NCBI GenBank assembly: GCA_903642275.1
Contig: CAHJWK010000021.1
Coordinates: 1-49,975 of the forward strand
Length of the DNA stretch: 49,975 bases
Origin: Chitinophagaceae bacterium
GTDB taxonomy: Bacteria > Bacteroidota > Bacteroidia > Chitinophagales > Chitinophagaceae
Direction: 5' to 3'
Shown here piece by piece: positions 34,215-43,785 of the stretch. The notes under the pieces were generated by a model, which worked only from the letters and a program-made list of their open reading frames with translations, did not search any database and was not told the DNA's origin. Numbering within the stretch: the first letter of the stretch is position 1; every line of letters starts with the position of its first letter. Both the position numbers and the translations under genes were made by a program.

Positions 34215-34772
34215 ATGATAACATTAACGAATAGGGCTAAACCCGTTGACCGTAAGCCAATGACTTTTATTGAAAGCATTTACTTATGGAATATTTTTAA
34301 AGGAATGATGATTACGCTTAAGCATTTCTTTAGAAAGAAAGTAACCCTTCAATACCCTGAACAAACAAGACCCTTTAGCCCGGTTTTTCGTGGTGTGCAG
34401 ATTTTAAATCGTGATGAAGAAGGCAGAGAGCGTTGCACAGCTTGTGGCTTATGTGCATTGGCTTGTCCTGCGGAAGCAATAACAATGGAAGCTGCAGAAC
34501 GCATGCCTGGCGAAGAAACTTTATACCGTGAAGAAAAATATGCTGCTAAATATGAGATTAATATGTTGCGTTGCATTTTCTGCGGGTTTTGCGAAGAGGC
34601 TTGTCCGAAAGATGCAATTTATCTTTCTGAAACGTTTGCTCCATCAGCATATAACCGACAAAATTTTATTTATAATAAACAGGATTTGTTGATTCCGGAT
34701 CCTGAAACGCAGCCGGAACAATTTGCAGAGGCGAAAGGGTTAAGAGAAAAGAGTAAAAAGAATAATAACTAA
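34215..34772 (+). CDS. nuoI: NADH-quinone oxidoreductase subunit I
   Basis: This 185-residue ferredoxin-like subunit holds two [4Fe-4S] clusters (N6a, N6b) that lead electrons to NuoB. The cysteine sets are RCTACGLCALACPAEAI and RCIFCGFCEEACPKDAI. An N-terminal amphipathic stretch (SIYLWNIFKGMMITLKHFFR) contacts the membrane. The stop overlaps the nuoJ start by one base (TAATG at 34770-34774), a sign of translational coupling. Confidence 0.97.
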   Translation: MITLTNRAKPVDRKPMTFIESIYLWNIFKGMMITLKHFFRKKVTLQYPEQTRPFSPVFRGVQILNRDEEGRERCTACGLCALACPAEAITMEAAERMPGEETLYREEKYAAKYEINMLRCIFCGFCEEACPKDAIYLSETFAPSAYNRQNFIYNKQDLLIPDPETQPEQFAEAKGLREKSKKNNN

Positions 34773-35275
34773 TGACTGCTACCGAAATATTATTTTGGTT
34801 CTTAAGCGCACTTGCACTCTTTAGCGCATTAATGGTTGTGATAAGTAAAAATCCTGTACATAGTGTGCTTTGGCTCATCGTAGTTTTCTTTTCTATAAGC
34901 GGTCATTACATTTTACTCAATGCTCAATTTATTGCCATAGTAAATCTGATTGTTTATGCCGGTGCCATCATGGTATTATTTTTATTTGTTATCATGCTGA
35001 TGAATTTAAACGCCAATACAGAACCGCAGCGCAATTCATTAGTGCGTTTGGCTGGTGTTGTTGCAGGTGGTTTATTATTAACCGTAATGATATCAGCATT
35101 GCGTTCAGCCAATGAAATAACCAACAGCAAAGCAACAATGAGTGAGGGCGACATTGGCCTTATACAAAACTTAGGTAAGATTTTATTTACACAATATGTG
35201 GTTCCATTTGAATTAAGCAGTGTATTATTTTTAAGTGCAATGGTTGGTGCGGTTGTGATTGGAAAGAAGGAATAG
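34772..35275 (+). CDS. nuoJ: NADH-quinone oxidoreductase subunit J
   Basis: This 167-residue membrane subunit with five helices belongs to the proton-path elbow of complex I. The conserved VHSVLWLIVVFFSISGHYIL and NLIVYAGAIMVLFLFVIMLM (the helix-3 pi-bulge region) are clear. It overlaps nuoI by one base. The 193-nt gap that follows is the longest inside the operon and holds an AATT-rich inverted repeat. Confidence 0.95.
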   Translation: MTATEILFWFLSALALFSALMVVISKNPVHSVLWLIVVFFSISGHYILLNAQFIAIVNLIVYAGAIMVLFLFVIMLMNLNANTEPQRNSLVRLAGVVAGGLLLTVMISALRSANEITNSKATMSEGDIGLIQNLGKILFTQYVVPFELSSVLFLSAMVGAVVIGKKE

Positions 35276-35404
35276 AATTCGGCAATTCGACAATTAGTAA
35301 TTGAATCAATGACTTGCCAAATTAAATAATTGTATCGTTTAATAGAATAGTGTTTATTTAATCACAATAGTGAGTGTGTCGTGATTGACAAAGAAGAATA
35401 ATTC

Positions 35405-35433
35405 GACAATTAATAATAAGTCAATTAATTGTC
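35405..35433. repeat. perfect 10-bp inverted repeat in the nuoJ-nuoK gap
   Basis: GACAATTAAT (35405-35414) and ATTAATTGTC (35424-35433) are exact inverted copies around a 9-nt centre. The outer AATTC/AAATT extends the match to 14 of 15. The gap 35276-35468 repeats words such as AATTCGACAATT several times. It could be an RNA hairpin or a decayed repeat. There is no T-run, so it is not a clear terminator. Confidence 0.6.
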
Positions 35434-35468
35434 AAATTATCAAATTGAACAATTGACTAATTGAATTT

Positions 35469-35810
35469 ATGCCGATTCAGAATTATATAATTTTAGCAGC
35501 AGCACTTTTTTGCATTGGGGTTTCCGGTGTATTAATACGTCGTAACGCCATCATCGTTTTTATGTGTATTGAATTAATGCTGAACTCCGTAAACTTAATG
35601 TTGGTTGCGTTTTCAAAAATGCATTATGCATTAAGCAATGCACAAGGTAAAGGAATATCAGAAAGTATTGGTTCAGATGCGCAGTTGTTTGTCTTTTTTA
35701 TAATGGTGGTTGCAGCGGCTGAAGTAAGTGTTGGTTTGGCAATAATTGTAATGATGTACCGCAACGTTCATTCAACAGATATAAATTTTTTAAACAGGCT
35801 GAAGAATTAA
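35469..35810 (+). CDS. nuoK: NADH-quinone oxidoreductase subunit K
   Basis: This 113-residue, three-helix membrane subunit related to MrpC carries the two conserved proton-path glutamates in [17 protein letters not shown] and [19 protein letters not shown]. It is slightly longer than the typical 100 aa because of a loop of about 15 residues ([19 protein letters not shown]) before helix 3. It is separated from nuoJ by 193 nt and from nuoL by 53 nt. Confidence 0.95.
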   Translation: MPIQNYIILAAALFCIGVSGVLIRRNAIIVFMCIELMLNSVNLMLVAFSKMHYALSNAQGKGISESIGSDAQLFVFFIMVVAAAEVSVGLAIIVMMYRNVHSTDINFLNRLKN

Positions 35811-35863
35811 TTAATAATTTTTTATTAGTAATTATTAATTGTAGTTTAAATGATGTTTTTATT

Positions 35864-37762
35864 ATGATGTATCTTATTCCACTTTTTCCATTAATTGGTT
35901 TTTTATTAAATGGTCTATTCAGGAAATCATTATCAAAAAGCTTGATTGGGATTATTGGAAGCGGGACAATTCTTGCTTCATTTATTGTAAGCTGTATTTT
36001 ATTTTTTAATGTAAAGTCAGGCGGTGCTTTACCTGTTCAGCCTTTGTTTCAATTCATAAATATTTCTTCTTTTAAAATTGATTTTGCTTTCCAGGTTGAC
36101 CAGCTTTCATCTTTATTTTTATTAATAATAACAGGTATCGGTTTTCTCATTCATGTATATTCAACATCATACATGCATGATGAAAAAGAAGAACATTTTG
36201 CAAGATATTTCGCTTACCTGAATCTCTTTGTTTTTTCCATGTTACTGTTAGTGCTTGGCGCTAATTATGTAATCATGTTTATTGGTTGGGAAGGCGTTGG
36301 CTTATGCTCTTATTTATTGATTGGGTTTTGGTTCAAGAATGATAGTTACAACTACGCAGCCAAGAAAGCCTTTATAATGAACCGTATTGGTGACCTTGGT
36401 TTTTTGCTTGGAATATTCTGGCTTTTATCAAAACTCGGCACAGCAAATTATAATGATGTATTTGCAAACGTTCATCAACTATCATCAACAGACATAACCG
36501 GCATTACTGTTTTATTATTTATCGGTGCGATGGGTAAAAGCGCACAAATTCCTTTATACACGTGGTTGCCTGATGCAATGGCTGGCCCAACACCGGTTTC
36601 TGCATTAATACATGCGGCAACAATGGTAACTGCCGGCATCTACATGGTGGCACGCAGCAATGCATTATATTCTTTAAGCGCCGTAGCTGAAAACTTAATT
36701 GCAATTATTGGCATTGCAACAGCACTGTTTGCTGCAACCATCGCCATCAAACAAAATGACATTAAAAAGGTATTGGCATATTCAACAGTTAGCCAGTTGG
36801 GTTATATGTTTTTAGGTCTGGGCGTTGGTGCTTATACTGGTTCTGTTTTTCATGTAATGACGCATGCATTTTTTAAAGCATTGTTGTTTCTTGGTGCCGG
36901 CTCTGTTATTCATGCCATACACAACCAGCAAGACATGCGTTATATGGGTGGCTTAAAAAAATATATGCCAGTTACGCACATAACTTTTTTAATTGGATGC
37001 CTTGCTATTTCTGGTATTCCACCGTTTAGCGGTTTCTTTTCTAAAGATGAAATACTTGCTGCAGCATATTCAGTTAATCCTGTTTATTGGGTGCTAGGCG
37101 TTATTGGTGCAGGAATGACGGCGTTCTATATGTTCCGGTTATACGCCACAACTTTTTTGGGTGAATTTCGTGGCACAGAAGAACAGAAACATCATTTGCA
37201 TGAAAGCCCATTAGCTATTACGATTCCCCTTTTCATTCTTGCAATACTTGCAGTAATTGGCGGTTTCGTAAATGTACCTGAAGCTTTTGGTGGTAATGCA
37301 AGTCTTCATAAATTTTTATCGCCTGTTTTAAAAACGGAAAACGTTCAGGGCTTAACAAGCAGTAAAGATTATATGCTGATGGGAGTTTCTGGTGGCGTTG
37401 CGTTGCTTGGTATCATCATCGCGTTAGCTAAATATATAAAGAAACCTGAACTGAATGAGGCAACTGGTTTAGGAAAAGTGGTTGCTAATAAATGGTACGT
37501 TGATGAAATCTATGATGCAATCATCGTAAATCCGCTTACTTATCTCGGTGTTTTCTTTAAAAATGTAATTGAGAAATCAGGTATTGATGGGTTTGTAAAC
37601 GGCGTTGGAACATTTATTCAATACTCATCCCGGCGTTTAAGATTAGTGCAGAATGGAAGAGTAGGCACATATATTTTAATGATGGTTTTTTCGCTTGTTG
37701 TTTTGTTTGTTATTTTCTGGAATCAAACAATCATTATTAATTTCTTTCAAAAAATATTTTAA
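35864..37762 (+). CDS. nuoL: NADH-quinone oxidoreductase subunit L
   Basis: This 632-residue antiporter-like subunit is at the distal end of the complex I membrane arm. It has more than a dozen helices, including the conserved Glu helix IGWEGVGLCSYLLIGFWF. The broken-helix region reads KSAQIPLYTWLPDAMAGPTP and VSALIHAATMVTAGIYMVAR, followed by NDIKKVLAYSTVSQLGYMFL. The C-terminal part (from about residue 500) includes the long lateral helix and a last membrane anchor. Two ATG codons lie in tandem (35864, 35867). nuoM starts three bases after its stop. Confidence 0.97.
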   Translation: MMYLIPLFPLIGFLLNGLFRKSLSKSLIGIIGSGTILASFIVSCILFFNVKSGGALPVQPLFQFINISSFKIDFAFQVDQLSSLFLLIITGIGFLIHVYSTSYMHDEKEEHFARYFAYLNLFVFSMLLLVLGANYVIMFIGWEGVGLCSYLLIGFWFKNDSYNYAAKKAFIMNRIGDLGFLLGIFWLLSKLGTANYNDVFANVHQLSSTDITGITVLLFIGAMGKSAQIPLYTWLPDAMAGPTPVSALIHAATMVTAGIYMVARSNALYSLSAVAENLIAIIGIATALFAATIAIKQNDIKKVLAYSTVSQLGYMFLGLGVGAYTGSVFHVMTHAFFKALLFLGAGSVIHAIHNQQDMRYMGGLKKYMPVTHITFLIGCLAISGIPPFSGFFSKDEILAAAYSVNPVYWVLGVIGAGMTAFYMFRLYATTFLGEFRGTEEQKHHLHESPLAITIPLFILAILAVIGGFVNVPEAFGGNASLHKFLSPVLKTENVQGLTSSKDYMLMGVSGGVALLGIIIALAKYIKKPELNEATGLGKVVANKWYVDEIYDAIIVNPLTYLGVFFKNVIEKSGIDGFVNGVGTFIQYSSRRLRLVQNGRVGTYILMMVFSLVVLFVIFWNQTIIINFFQKIF

Positions 37763-37765
37763 AGC

Positions 37766-39202
37766 ATGATTGCTTTACTACTCATACTTATTCCTGTTAT
37801 TGGTGGTTTGATTGCCTTGTTCATAAAGAATGAAAATACAGTAAAAGGATTTTCGTTATTCATCTCTTTAATTACATTGGTAATTGCATTGTTTGGTGTT
37901 TATTCAAATCAAACGAGTGAATTGCATTACAATGTTTCATGGATGCCCGATTTAGGGAGCCGTTTTACTTTAGGCTTAGATGGATTAAGCAAGATTTTAA
38001 GTTTACTTACAGCCATTTCATTACCGGTAATTATTATAGCAACCTATAAAAATACTTATGCAAACACAGGTAAATTTTTTGGGTTGATGTTTTTATGCCA
38101 GGCTGGAATGCTTGGCGTATTTCTTTCAATGGATGCATTGCTGTTTTATTTTTTTTGGGAGCTTGCATTAATACCTGCTTATTTTCTTTGTTCAATCTGG
38201 GGCGGAGAAAGACGCATACAGGTTACATTCAAATTCTTTATTTACACGTTTGTTGGTTCATTGCTGATGCTGGTATCAATTCTATTTATCTATTTTAAAA
38301 CAGCTGACCATTCATTTGCAATGCAATCTTTTTATCATGCAAATCTTACTGCATCACAATCGCAATGGATGTTTTGGTTATTTTTTATTGCACTTGCCAT
38401 CAAGATGCCCATCTTTCCTTTTCATACATGGCAACCTGATACATACGAACAAGCACCAACAGCAGTTACTATGTTATTAAGCGGCGTGATGGTTAAGATG
38501 GGTGTGTTTGCAGTAATACGCTGGTTGCTTCCCATCTTTCCAAATGCATCGCAAAGCAACAGTTCAATCATTATAACATTATCTGTGATTGGAATGTTAT
38601 ATGCCTCATTGATTGCAATAAGACAGGATGATATTAAAAGATTGATTGCATATTCATCCATTGCGCATATTGGTTTAATGTGTGCAGCTTTATTTTCAAA
38701 TCAACAGGTTGGAATGCAAGGTGTCTTGATTCAAATGTTTAATCATGGCATAAACATAATTGGTTTATGGATTGTTGCCGATGCAATACAAAAACAACTC
38801 GGCACAAAAAAATTCAGTGAGCTTGGTGGCTTGGCCCAAAAAGCACCAACACTTGCCATATTATTTGTAGTGATGTGCCTGGCAAATGTGGCGCTGCCAT
38901 TAACAAATGCCTTTGTTGGCGAATTCTTAATGTTTAATGGTTTATTCCGCTACAATCCAATCATGGCGGGTATTGCTGGCATCAGTATAATTCTTGCTGC
39001 TGTATATACATTGAACATGATTCAAAAAATATTTTATGGCAATACAGTTGCATTAACTGAAAAGGCTTACGATAGCAGTTTCAACATTAATGTTGCATTG
39101 ATTATATTGGTGATAGTTGTAATTGTTTTCGGTGTTTACCCGCAACCAATGCTTAATCTTACACAAAGCGGCGTAAATACCTTAATCACCAAAATTCCTT
39201 AA
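37766..39202 (+). CDS. nuoM: NADH-quinone oxidoreductase subunit M
   Basis: This 478-residue antiporter-like proton-pumping subunit shows the key Glu in FFWELALIPAYFLCSIWGG. The Lys helix region is AIKMPIFPFHTWQPDTYEQA followed by PTAVTMLLSGVMVKMGVFA, and then DDIKRLIAYSSIAHIGLM. It has about 14 helices. It is three bases downstream of nuoL and 11 before nuoN. Confidence 0.97.
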   Translation: MIALLLILIPVIGGLIALFIKNENTVKGFSLFISLITLVIALFGVYSNQTSELHYNVSWMPDLGSRFTLGLDGLSKILSLLTAISLPVIIIATYKNTYANTGKFFGLMFLCQAGMLGVFLSMDALLFYFFWELALIPAYFLCSIWGGERRIQVTFKFFIYTFVGSLLMLVSILFIYFKTADHSFAMQSFYHANLTASQSQWMFWLFFIALAIKMPIFPFHTWQPDTYEQAPTAVTMLLSGVMVKMGVFAVIRWLLPIFPNASQSNSSIIITLSVIGMLYASLIAIRQDDIKRLIAYSSIAHIGLMCAALFSNQQVGMQGVLIQMFNHGINIIGLWIVADAIQKQLGTKKFSELGGLAQKAPTLAILFVVMCLANVALPLTNAFVGEFLMFNGLFRYNPIMAGIAGISIILAAVYTLNMIQKIFYGNTVALTEKAYDSSFNINVALIILVIVVIVFGVYPQPMLNLTQSGVNTLITKIP

Positions 39203-39213
39203 GACAAGAGTTT

Positions 39214-40602
39214 ATGAACGCAATTATATTTTCAGCTGGGTTTGGCGTTATAATGATGTTTTGCAGTTTTCTTATCAGCAATAAGTCAAGCTACAGGCAT
39301 ATTGCAGTCGTTGGTTTATTGTTGTTGCTTGTTGTTAATGTAATGGAAACAAATGGATTTGATATTTTTCATATTAATTCCTATGGAATGCTTTCATATA
39401 CACGTTTTGGATTATTCTTTAATACTATCGCAATCGGTTCAACTTTAATTTATGTATTGCTTACCGGGAAAGATATTGAACGGCTTGGTAATTATGTAGC
39501 TGAATATTTTACACTCATATTTTTCGTGTTGTGCGGAGTATGTATTCTTTCTTCTTACAATAATTTACTGATGCTGTTTCTGGGAATTGAAATACTTTCT
39601 ATTCCACTATACATTTTAACAGGCAGCGATAAGCGCAATTTGAAAAGCAATGAAGCTTCATTGAAATATTTTTTAATGGGTGCATTTTCTACAGGCTTAA
39701 TGTTGATGGGCATTGCATTGATGTATGGCGGCACCGGCACTTTTTCTTTGGATGTTGTGCGCAGTCAAACAGGCTTATATAAAGGTGTTTCGTTTTTAGA
39801 AATAATTGGTTTATTGTTTTTGATGGTATCAATGGCATTTAAAGTTTCTGCCGCACCATTTCATTTCTGGACGCCTGATGTATATGACGGCGCACCCGGC
39901 GTATTTACATCGTTCATGGCAACCGTTGCGAAAGTTGCGGCATTTGTAGCTTTCTTAAAACTATGTTATGTAAGAATGACGGCAACATCAACCGCAATTG
40001 ACTGGCAATTATTGTTTGCTATTATTATTATAACAACACTATTATTTGGAAATATCACCGCAGTATTTCAGCAAAGTGTAAAACGTATGCTGGCTTATTC
40101 AAGCATTGCACAGGCAGGTTTTATGTTGTTTGCTTTATTTAGTTTGAATGATTTTGGGAGCAAAGGATTACTCATGTATTCTGCAGCATATTGCCTCGCG
40201 ACCATTGGTTTGTTTGCTGTATTGGTGAAAATGAAAGACGTAACTTTTGAAGGTTATAACGGTCTCGCCAAAACGCAACCTGTACTTGCAGCAACAAATG
40301 CCATCTTCCTTTTATCGCTTGCCGGCATTCCTTTAACTGCAGGCTTTCTTGCGAAATATTATATGCTTGCATCTGTAATTGCAACAGGAAGTTATACATG
40401 GTTGGTTGTAATTGCTGTGTTATTTGCTGCTGTTAGTGTTTATTATTATTTCCGTGTTGTTCAGGCTATGTATTTTAAAACCGGTGACCCACAAACCGAA
40501 CCTATTACCGGCAGTTTTAAAATTGGATTGATTGCATTAGCTGCAATTATTATTATTATTGGCGTGCTACCTCAAACATTGTTTAATTGGTTATATTTTT
40601 AA
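39214..40602 (+). CDS. nuoN: NADH-quinone oxidoreductase subunit N
   Basis: This 462-residue antiporter-like subunit is the last gene of the nuo operon. Conserved segments are FLGIEILSIPLYILTGSDKR, AAPFHFWTPDVYDGAPGVFT and VKRMLAYSSIAQAGFMLFAL. It has about 14 helices. The 142-nt gap after it has no strong terminator hairpin that I can see, so read-through into the ABC permease gene is possible. Confidence 0.97.
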   Translation: MNAIIFSAGFGVIMMFCSFLISNKSSYRHIAVVGLLLLLVVNVMETNGFDIFHINSYGMLSYTRFGLFFNTIAIGSTLIYVLLTGKDIERLGNYVAEYFTLIFFVLCGVCILSSYNNLLMLFLGIEILSIPLYILTGSDKRNLKSNEASLKYFLMGAFSTGLMLMGIALMYGGTGTFSLDVVRSQTGLYKGVSFLEIIGLLFLMVSMAFKVSAAPFHFWTPDVYDGAPGVFTSFMATVAKVAAFVAFLKLCYVRMTATSTAIDWQLLFAIIIITTLLFGNITAVFQQSVKRMLAYSSIAQAGFMLFALFSLNDFGSKGLLMYSAAYCLATIGLFAVLVKMKDVTFEGYNGLAKTQPVLAATNAIFLLSLAGIPLTAGFLAKYYMLASVIATGSYTWLVVIAVLFAAVSVYYYFRVVQAMYFKTGDPQTEPITGSFKIGLIALAAIIIIIGVLPQTLFNWLYF

Positions 40603-40711
40603 GTAATTCAGACTTAAAAGGGTAATACATCTTAATATTCTTAATTCTTAATTCATACATCCAACTGGCTTACCTTTTATATAATTTAATCATCAATAAA
40701 TTACAACCTCC

Positions 40712-40719
40712 TAACTTTA
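40712..40719 (+). promoter_or_regulatory. candidate -7 box before the ABC permease gene (TAACTTTA, 7 of 8)
   Basis: TAACTTTA differs from TAnnTTTG in the last base and lies 25 nt before the ATG at 40745. It is a weak call. The rest of the gap has short CTTAAT repeats only. Confidence 0.3.
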
Positions 40720-40744
40720 CGACTGAAGATTCACTATTCACATA

Positions 40745-42013
40745 ATGACACTCATTGACTCTTTCAATCTCGCTTACCGCACGGTAAAAAGCAATAAGCT
40801 GCGCACAGGTATTACGGTTGCTATTATTGCATTTGGTATTATGGCTTTAATTGGCATTATCACAGCTATTCAGGCAATGAATGAAGGATTAAGAGACAGC
40901 TTCTCCACAATGGGCGCAAACGGTTTTACTATTTCTTTCAGGGAACGTTTTCGTTTTAATAATAATGATGACGATACCAAGGTAGTTGATAAAACAAAGA
41001 AGGTAAAAAAATCAAATCTTAATAAACATATTCAGCTATACCAGGCGGAAATGTTTAAACAACAATTTAAGTATCCTGCATTGGTTTGCATTTCATTAAA
41101 TGGCTTTGGCAATTATGAAGCGCACTATCAGAATAAAAAAACAAATCCTAATGTGCGGCTTACAGGTGGCGATGAAAACTACATAACAGTAAATGGTTTT
41201 AGTATAGAATCAGGCCGCAATCTTTCGATAGCTGATGTACAGGCAGGCAGCAATGTATGTATGTTAGGCGATAACGTGGCTACAAAGCTTTTTGGTCAGT
41301 TTAAAGATAACGCGGTTGATAAATTTGTAGATGTTGGCGGCAAGCCTTACCGTGTAATTGCAGTATTAAAGCCAAAAGGCTCAAATGCTATGTTGCGCCA
41401 GGATAATGTTATTATAACTTCTTACAACAATGTGCGCAGAACAGGGTTAGGCGGCAGTTCTTTTTTAATTGGCATAACTGCAAATGATGTTTCACAAATT
41501 GATGGCGCGGTAAATGAAGCAACTGCTGTTTTTAGAAATGTGCGTGGGTTGTTGCCGATAGAGGATAACAATTTCATCATTGAAAAAAGTGATAAGCTGG
41601 CTACAACTTTTATTGGTTTGTTAAGTAGCATACAGGCTGCTGCAGGTGCTATTGGCTTAATTACTTTAATTGGTGCGGCTATTGGTTTAATGAATATAAT
41701 GCTGGTTGCAGTTAATGAACGTACACGTGAAGTTGGGTTGATAAAAGCACTTGGTGGCAAGCGTAAAAATATACGCCAGCAATTTTTATTTGAGTCTGTT
41801 ATCATCAGTTTAACCGGCGCTTTACTGGGCATTATATTAGGTGTTATTATAGGAAACATTTTTGCTTTGCTGCTGAATGCAGGCTTCACAATTCCATGGG
41901 CATGGGTTATTGCCGGCATTATTATTTGTTCTTGTGTTGGATTGCTGGCTGGTATTTGGCCGGCCATAAAAGCATCAAGGCTTAACCCGATAACTGCATT
42001 GCGTTATGAATAA
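40745..42013 (+). CDS. ABC transporter permease of the FtsX/MacB type
   Basis: This 422-residue protein has an N-terminal helix (TGITVAIIAFGIMALIGIIT), a periplasmic MacB-like domain (about 50-280), and three C-terminal helices. The FtsX signature includes VNERTREVGLIKALGGKRKN just before helix 3, and it ends with WPAIKASRLNPITALRYE. Such permeases pair with an ATPase (MacB/LolD type) for export or lipoprotein release; no ATPase gene is next to it here. It follows nuoN by 142 nt and converges on the SDR gene, with stops 20 nt apart. Confidence 0.92.
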   Translation: MTLIDSFNLAYRTVKSNKLRTGITVAIIAFGIMALIGIITAIQAMNEGLRDSFSTMGANGFTISFRERFRFNNNDDDTKVVDKTKKVKKSNLNKHIQLYQAEMFKQQFKYPALVCISLNGFGNYEAHYQNKKTNPNVRLTGGDENYITVNGFSIESGRNLSIADVQAGSNVCMLGDNVATKLFGQFKDNAVDKFVDVGGKPYRVIAVLKPKGSNAMLRQDNVIITSYNNVRRTGLGGSSFLIGITANDVSQIDGAVNEATAVFRNVRGLLPIEDNNFIIEKSDKLATTFIGLLSSIQAAAGAIGLITLIGAAIGLMNIMLVAVNERTREVGLIKALGGKRKNIRQQFLFESVIISLTGALLGIILGVIIGNIFALLLNAGFTIPWAWVIAGIIICSCVGLLAGIWPAIKASRLNPITALRYE

Positions 42014-42032
42014 CATCAAACCTGCATAACAA

Positions 42033-42794
42033 TCATTCTTCTTTATACGTATAAAAAGAATTTGCCTGCGCAAGGCTTGTAATCACTAAATCGTTTATAC
42101 AAACATGTTCAGGCAGGTTAGCACAATAGAAAATAGTATTGGCAATATCTTCTGCAAATAAAGGTTTGTAACCTGCATAAACAGCTTTGGCTTTTTCTTC
42201 ATCTCCTTTAAACCTTACCAAAGAAAATTCTGTTTCTGCAGCGCCGGGGTTTATGCATGTAACTTTTATTTTGTGTTGAAGTAAATCCATGCGTTGTGCC
42301 TGGCTTATTGCATTAACTGCAAACTTACTTGCACAATACACGTTTCCTTCTTTGTAAACTTCTTTTCCTGCGGTTGAACCAATGTTTATAAAATGCCCTT
42401 TACCTTTTTCAATCATTAATGGCAACATTGCTTTTGATACATACAATAATCCTTTCACATTAGTATCAATCATCGCATCAAAATCATCAAGGATAGCCTT
42501 ATCAAATAAATCTCTGCCCGCAGCAAGCCCGGCATTATTTACAAGCACATCAATGTTGCGCCATTCAGTTTTTAAAGTATCAATGGCGGCAAACACTTCG
42601 TCTTTTTTGCTTACATCAAATACCAGCGGTAAAACTTTTATATTATGGTTTGATGATAGTGTTGTCGCCAGTTTATCAAGTTTGTTTTTGCGCCTGCCTG
42701 TGATAATGCAGTTCCAGTTTTCAGCAGCAAACTTTTCTGCAATAGCTTTACCAAAACCTGATGTTGCACCGGTAATAAATATGGTTTTATTCAT
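42033..42794 (-). CDS. SDR-family oxidoreductase (YdfG-like)
   Basis: This 253-residue short-chain dehydrogenase has the nucleotide motif TGATSGFG (8-15), NNAG (86-89), catalytic Ser140, and Tyr153-x3-Lys157. The C-terminal block PGAAETEFSLVRFKGDEEKA and PEHVCINDLVITSLAQAN follow the YdfG subgroup, NADP-dependent 3-hydroxy acid (L-allo-threonine/serine) dehydrogenases. The Arg-rich TGRRKNKLDKL after strand 2 suits NADP. The exact substrate cannot be read from sequence. It is a single gene between convergent and divergent neighbours. Confidence 0.9.
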   Translation of the reverse strand: MNKTIFITGATSGFGKAIAEKFAAENWNCIITGRRKNKLDKLATTLSSNHNIKVLPLVFDVSKKDEVFAAIDTLKTEWRNIDVLVNNAGLAAGRDLFDKAILDDFDAMIDTNVKGLLYVSKAMLPLMIEKGKGHFINIGSTAGKEVYKEGNVYCASKFAVNAISQAQRMDLLQHKIKVTCINPGAAETEFSLVRFKGDEEKAKAVYAGYKPLFAEDIANTIFYCANLPEHVCINDLVITSLAQANSFYTYKEE

Positions 42795-42874
42795 TTTAAA
42801 ATTTTGACTTTTTACTTTTGATTATTACTGCGAATGTGCGCAAACTTTATCAGCTTTTTAAAAAACAGCAACGC

Positions 42875-42882
42875 TATATTTG
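42875..42882 (+). promoter_or_regulatory. candidate -7 box (TATATTTG)
   Basis: TATATTTG matches TAnnTTTG exactly, 16 nt before the ATG at 42899. No good TTG is visible at -33. Confidence 0.45.
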
Positions 42883-42898
42883 CCGCGCATAAATTGGT

Positions 42899-43690
42899 AT
42901 GAAGAAATACTTGCTGATTGTTTTAATAAGTTTTTTTTTTATTGAGTTGCACGCCCAACAATTTGTTATTAATGTTTCATCCACTGATAATAAAGTAAAA
43001 ATAGAATGGAAAAATCCGTACGGCGACAGCGTGGTGCAGTTAAATATTCAGCGCTCGTGGGACAGCGTTAGAAACTTTAAAACTGTATTCGCACCATTGT
43101 CACCGGAACTTCCTCAAAATGGTTTTATTGATGCGACTGCTGGTTATAATGGCATGTATTATCGAGCGTTTTATGTTTTGGCAAACGGCAGCTTCTTTTT
43201 TACAAGGGCAAAAAAAGTTTCAACAGGTTCAGACTTTACGAACGAGCCTTCAGAAGATGAAAAAGCTGACACAAGTTTTCTTGTTACTATACATGATGAT
43301 GATACAACTATTGCACAATTAAGTTATAAAAATTATAAACATTTCAGAGACTCTATAATCAATTATACGAGGGATACATTATTTTCTCTTTCTGATGCAG
43401 ATGTACTGATACGTTATTATAATAATGATATCCGGTGGATTCCATCAATACATATTTATACCAACAATAATGGTGTGCAAATAGTCTTGGCTGATGCTTT
43501 GCAAAAAACTTACAAGCTGCGCATATTCGATGAAAACCATAAACAATTGTTTACCATTCAGCATATAACACAACCTCAGCTTTTACTTGATAAAACAGAT
43601 TTCCTACATTCAGGATGGTTTTATTTTGAACTGTTTGAAAACGACAAGGTGAAAGAACGCAACAAGTTTTATATTCCAAAAGATTTTTAG
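42899..43690 (+). CDS. secreted Fn3-like protein with a possible T9SS C-terminal domain
   Basis: This 263-residue protein has a signal peptide (MKKYLLIVLISFFFIELHAQ). Residues about 20-110 look like a fibronectin-III-type beta sandwich (KVKIEWKNPYGDSVVQLNIQ; GMYYRAFYVLANGSFFFTRA). The last 75 residues (YKLRIFDENHKQLFTIQHIT; HSGWFYFELFENDKVKERN) have the layout of type A T9SS sorting domains: a strand, a turn of the DxxGK kind, and an LxxGxYxxxL strand. It is therefore probably exported to the surface or medium if a type IX system exists. I know no function for it. Confidence 0.7.
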   Translation: MKKYLLIVLISFFFIELHAQQFVINVSSTDNKVKIEWKNPYGDSVVQLNIQRSWDSVRNFKTVFAPLSPELPQNGFIDATAGYNGMYYRAFYVLANGSFFFTRAKKVSTGSDFTNEPSEDEKADTSFLVTIHDDDTTIAQLSYKNYKHFRDSIINYTRDTLFSLSDADVLIRYYNNDIRWIPSIHIYTNNNGVQIVLADALQKTYKLRIFDENHKQLFTIQHITQPQLLLDKTDFLHSGWFYFELFENDKVKERNKFYIPKDF

Positions 43691-43785
43691 TGATGTTTTT
43701 AAGATTATGGTTTACAGTTTGTTTTTTTATTCAAACACTCATAACGTATAATTCATAACTTGTATTTTCAACTTAAATAATCTCT

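Noticed and set aside
42042-42055. 14-bp palindrome TTTATACGTATAAA as operator or terminator
   Set aside because: It lies in the last codons of the SDR gene (FYTYK), has no T-run, and similar AT palindromes are expected by chance.
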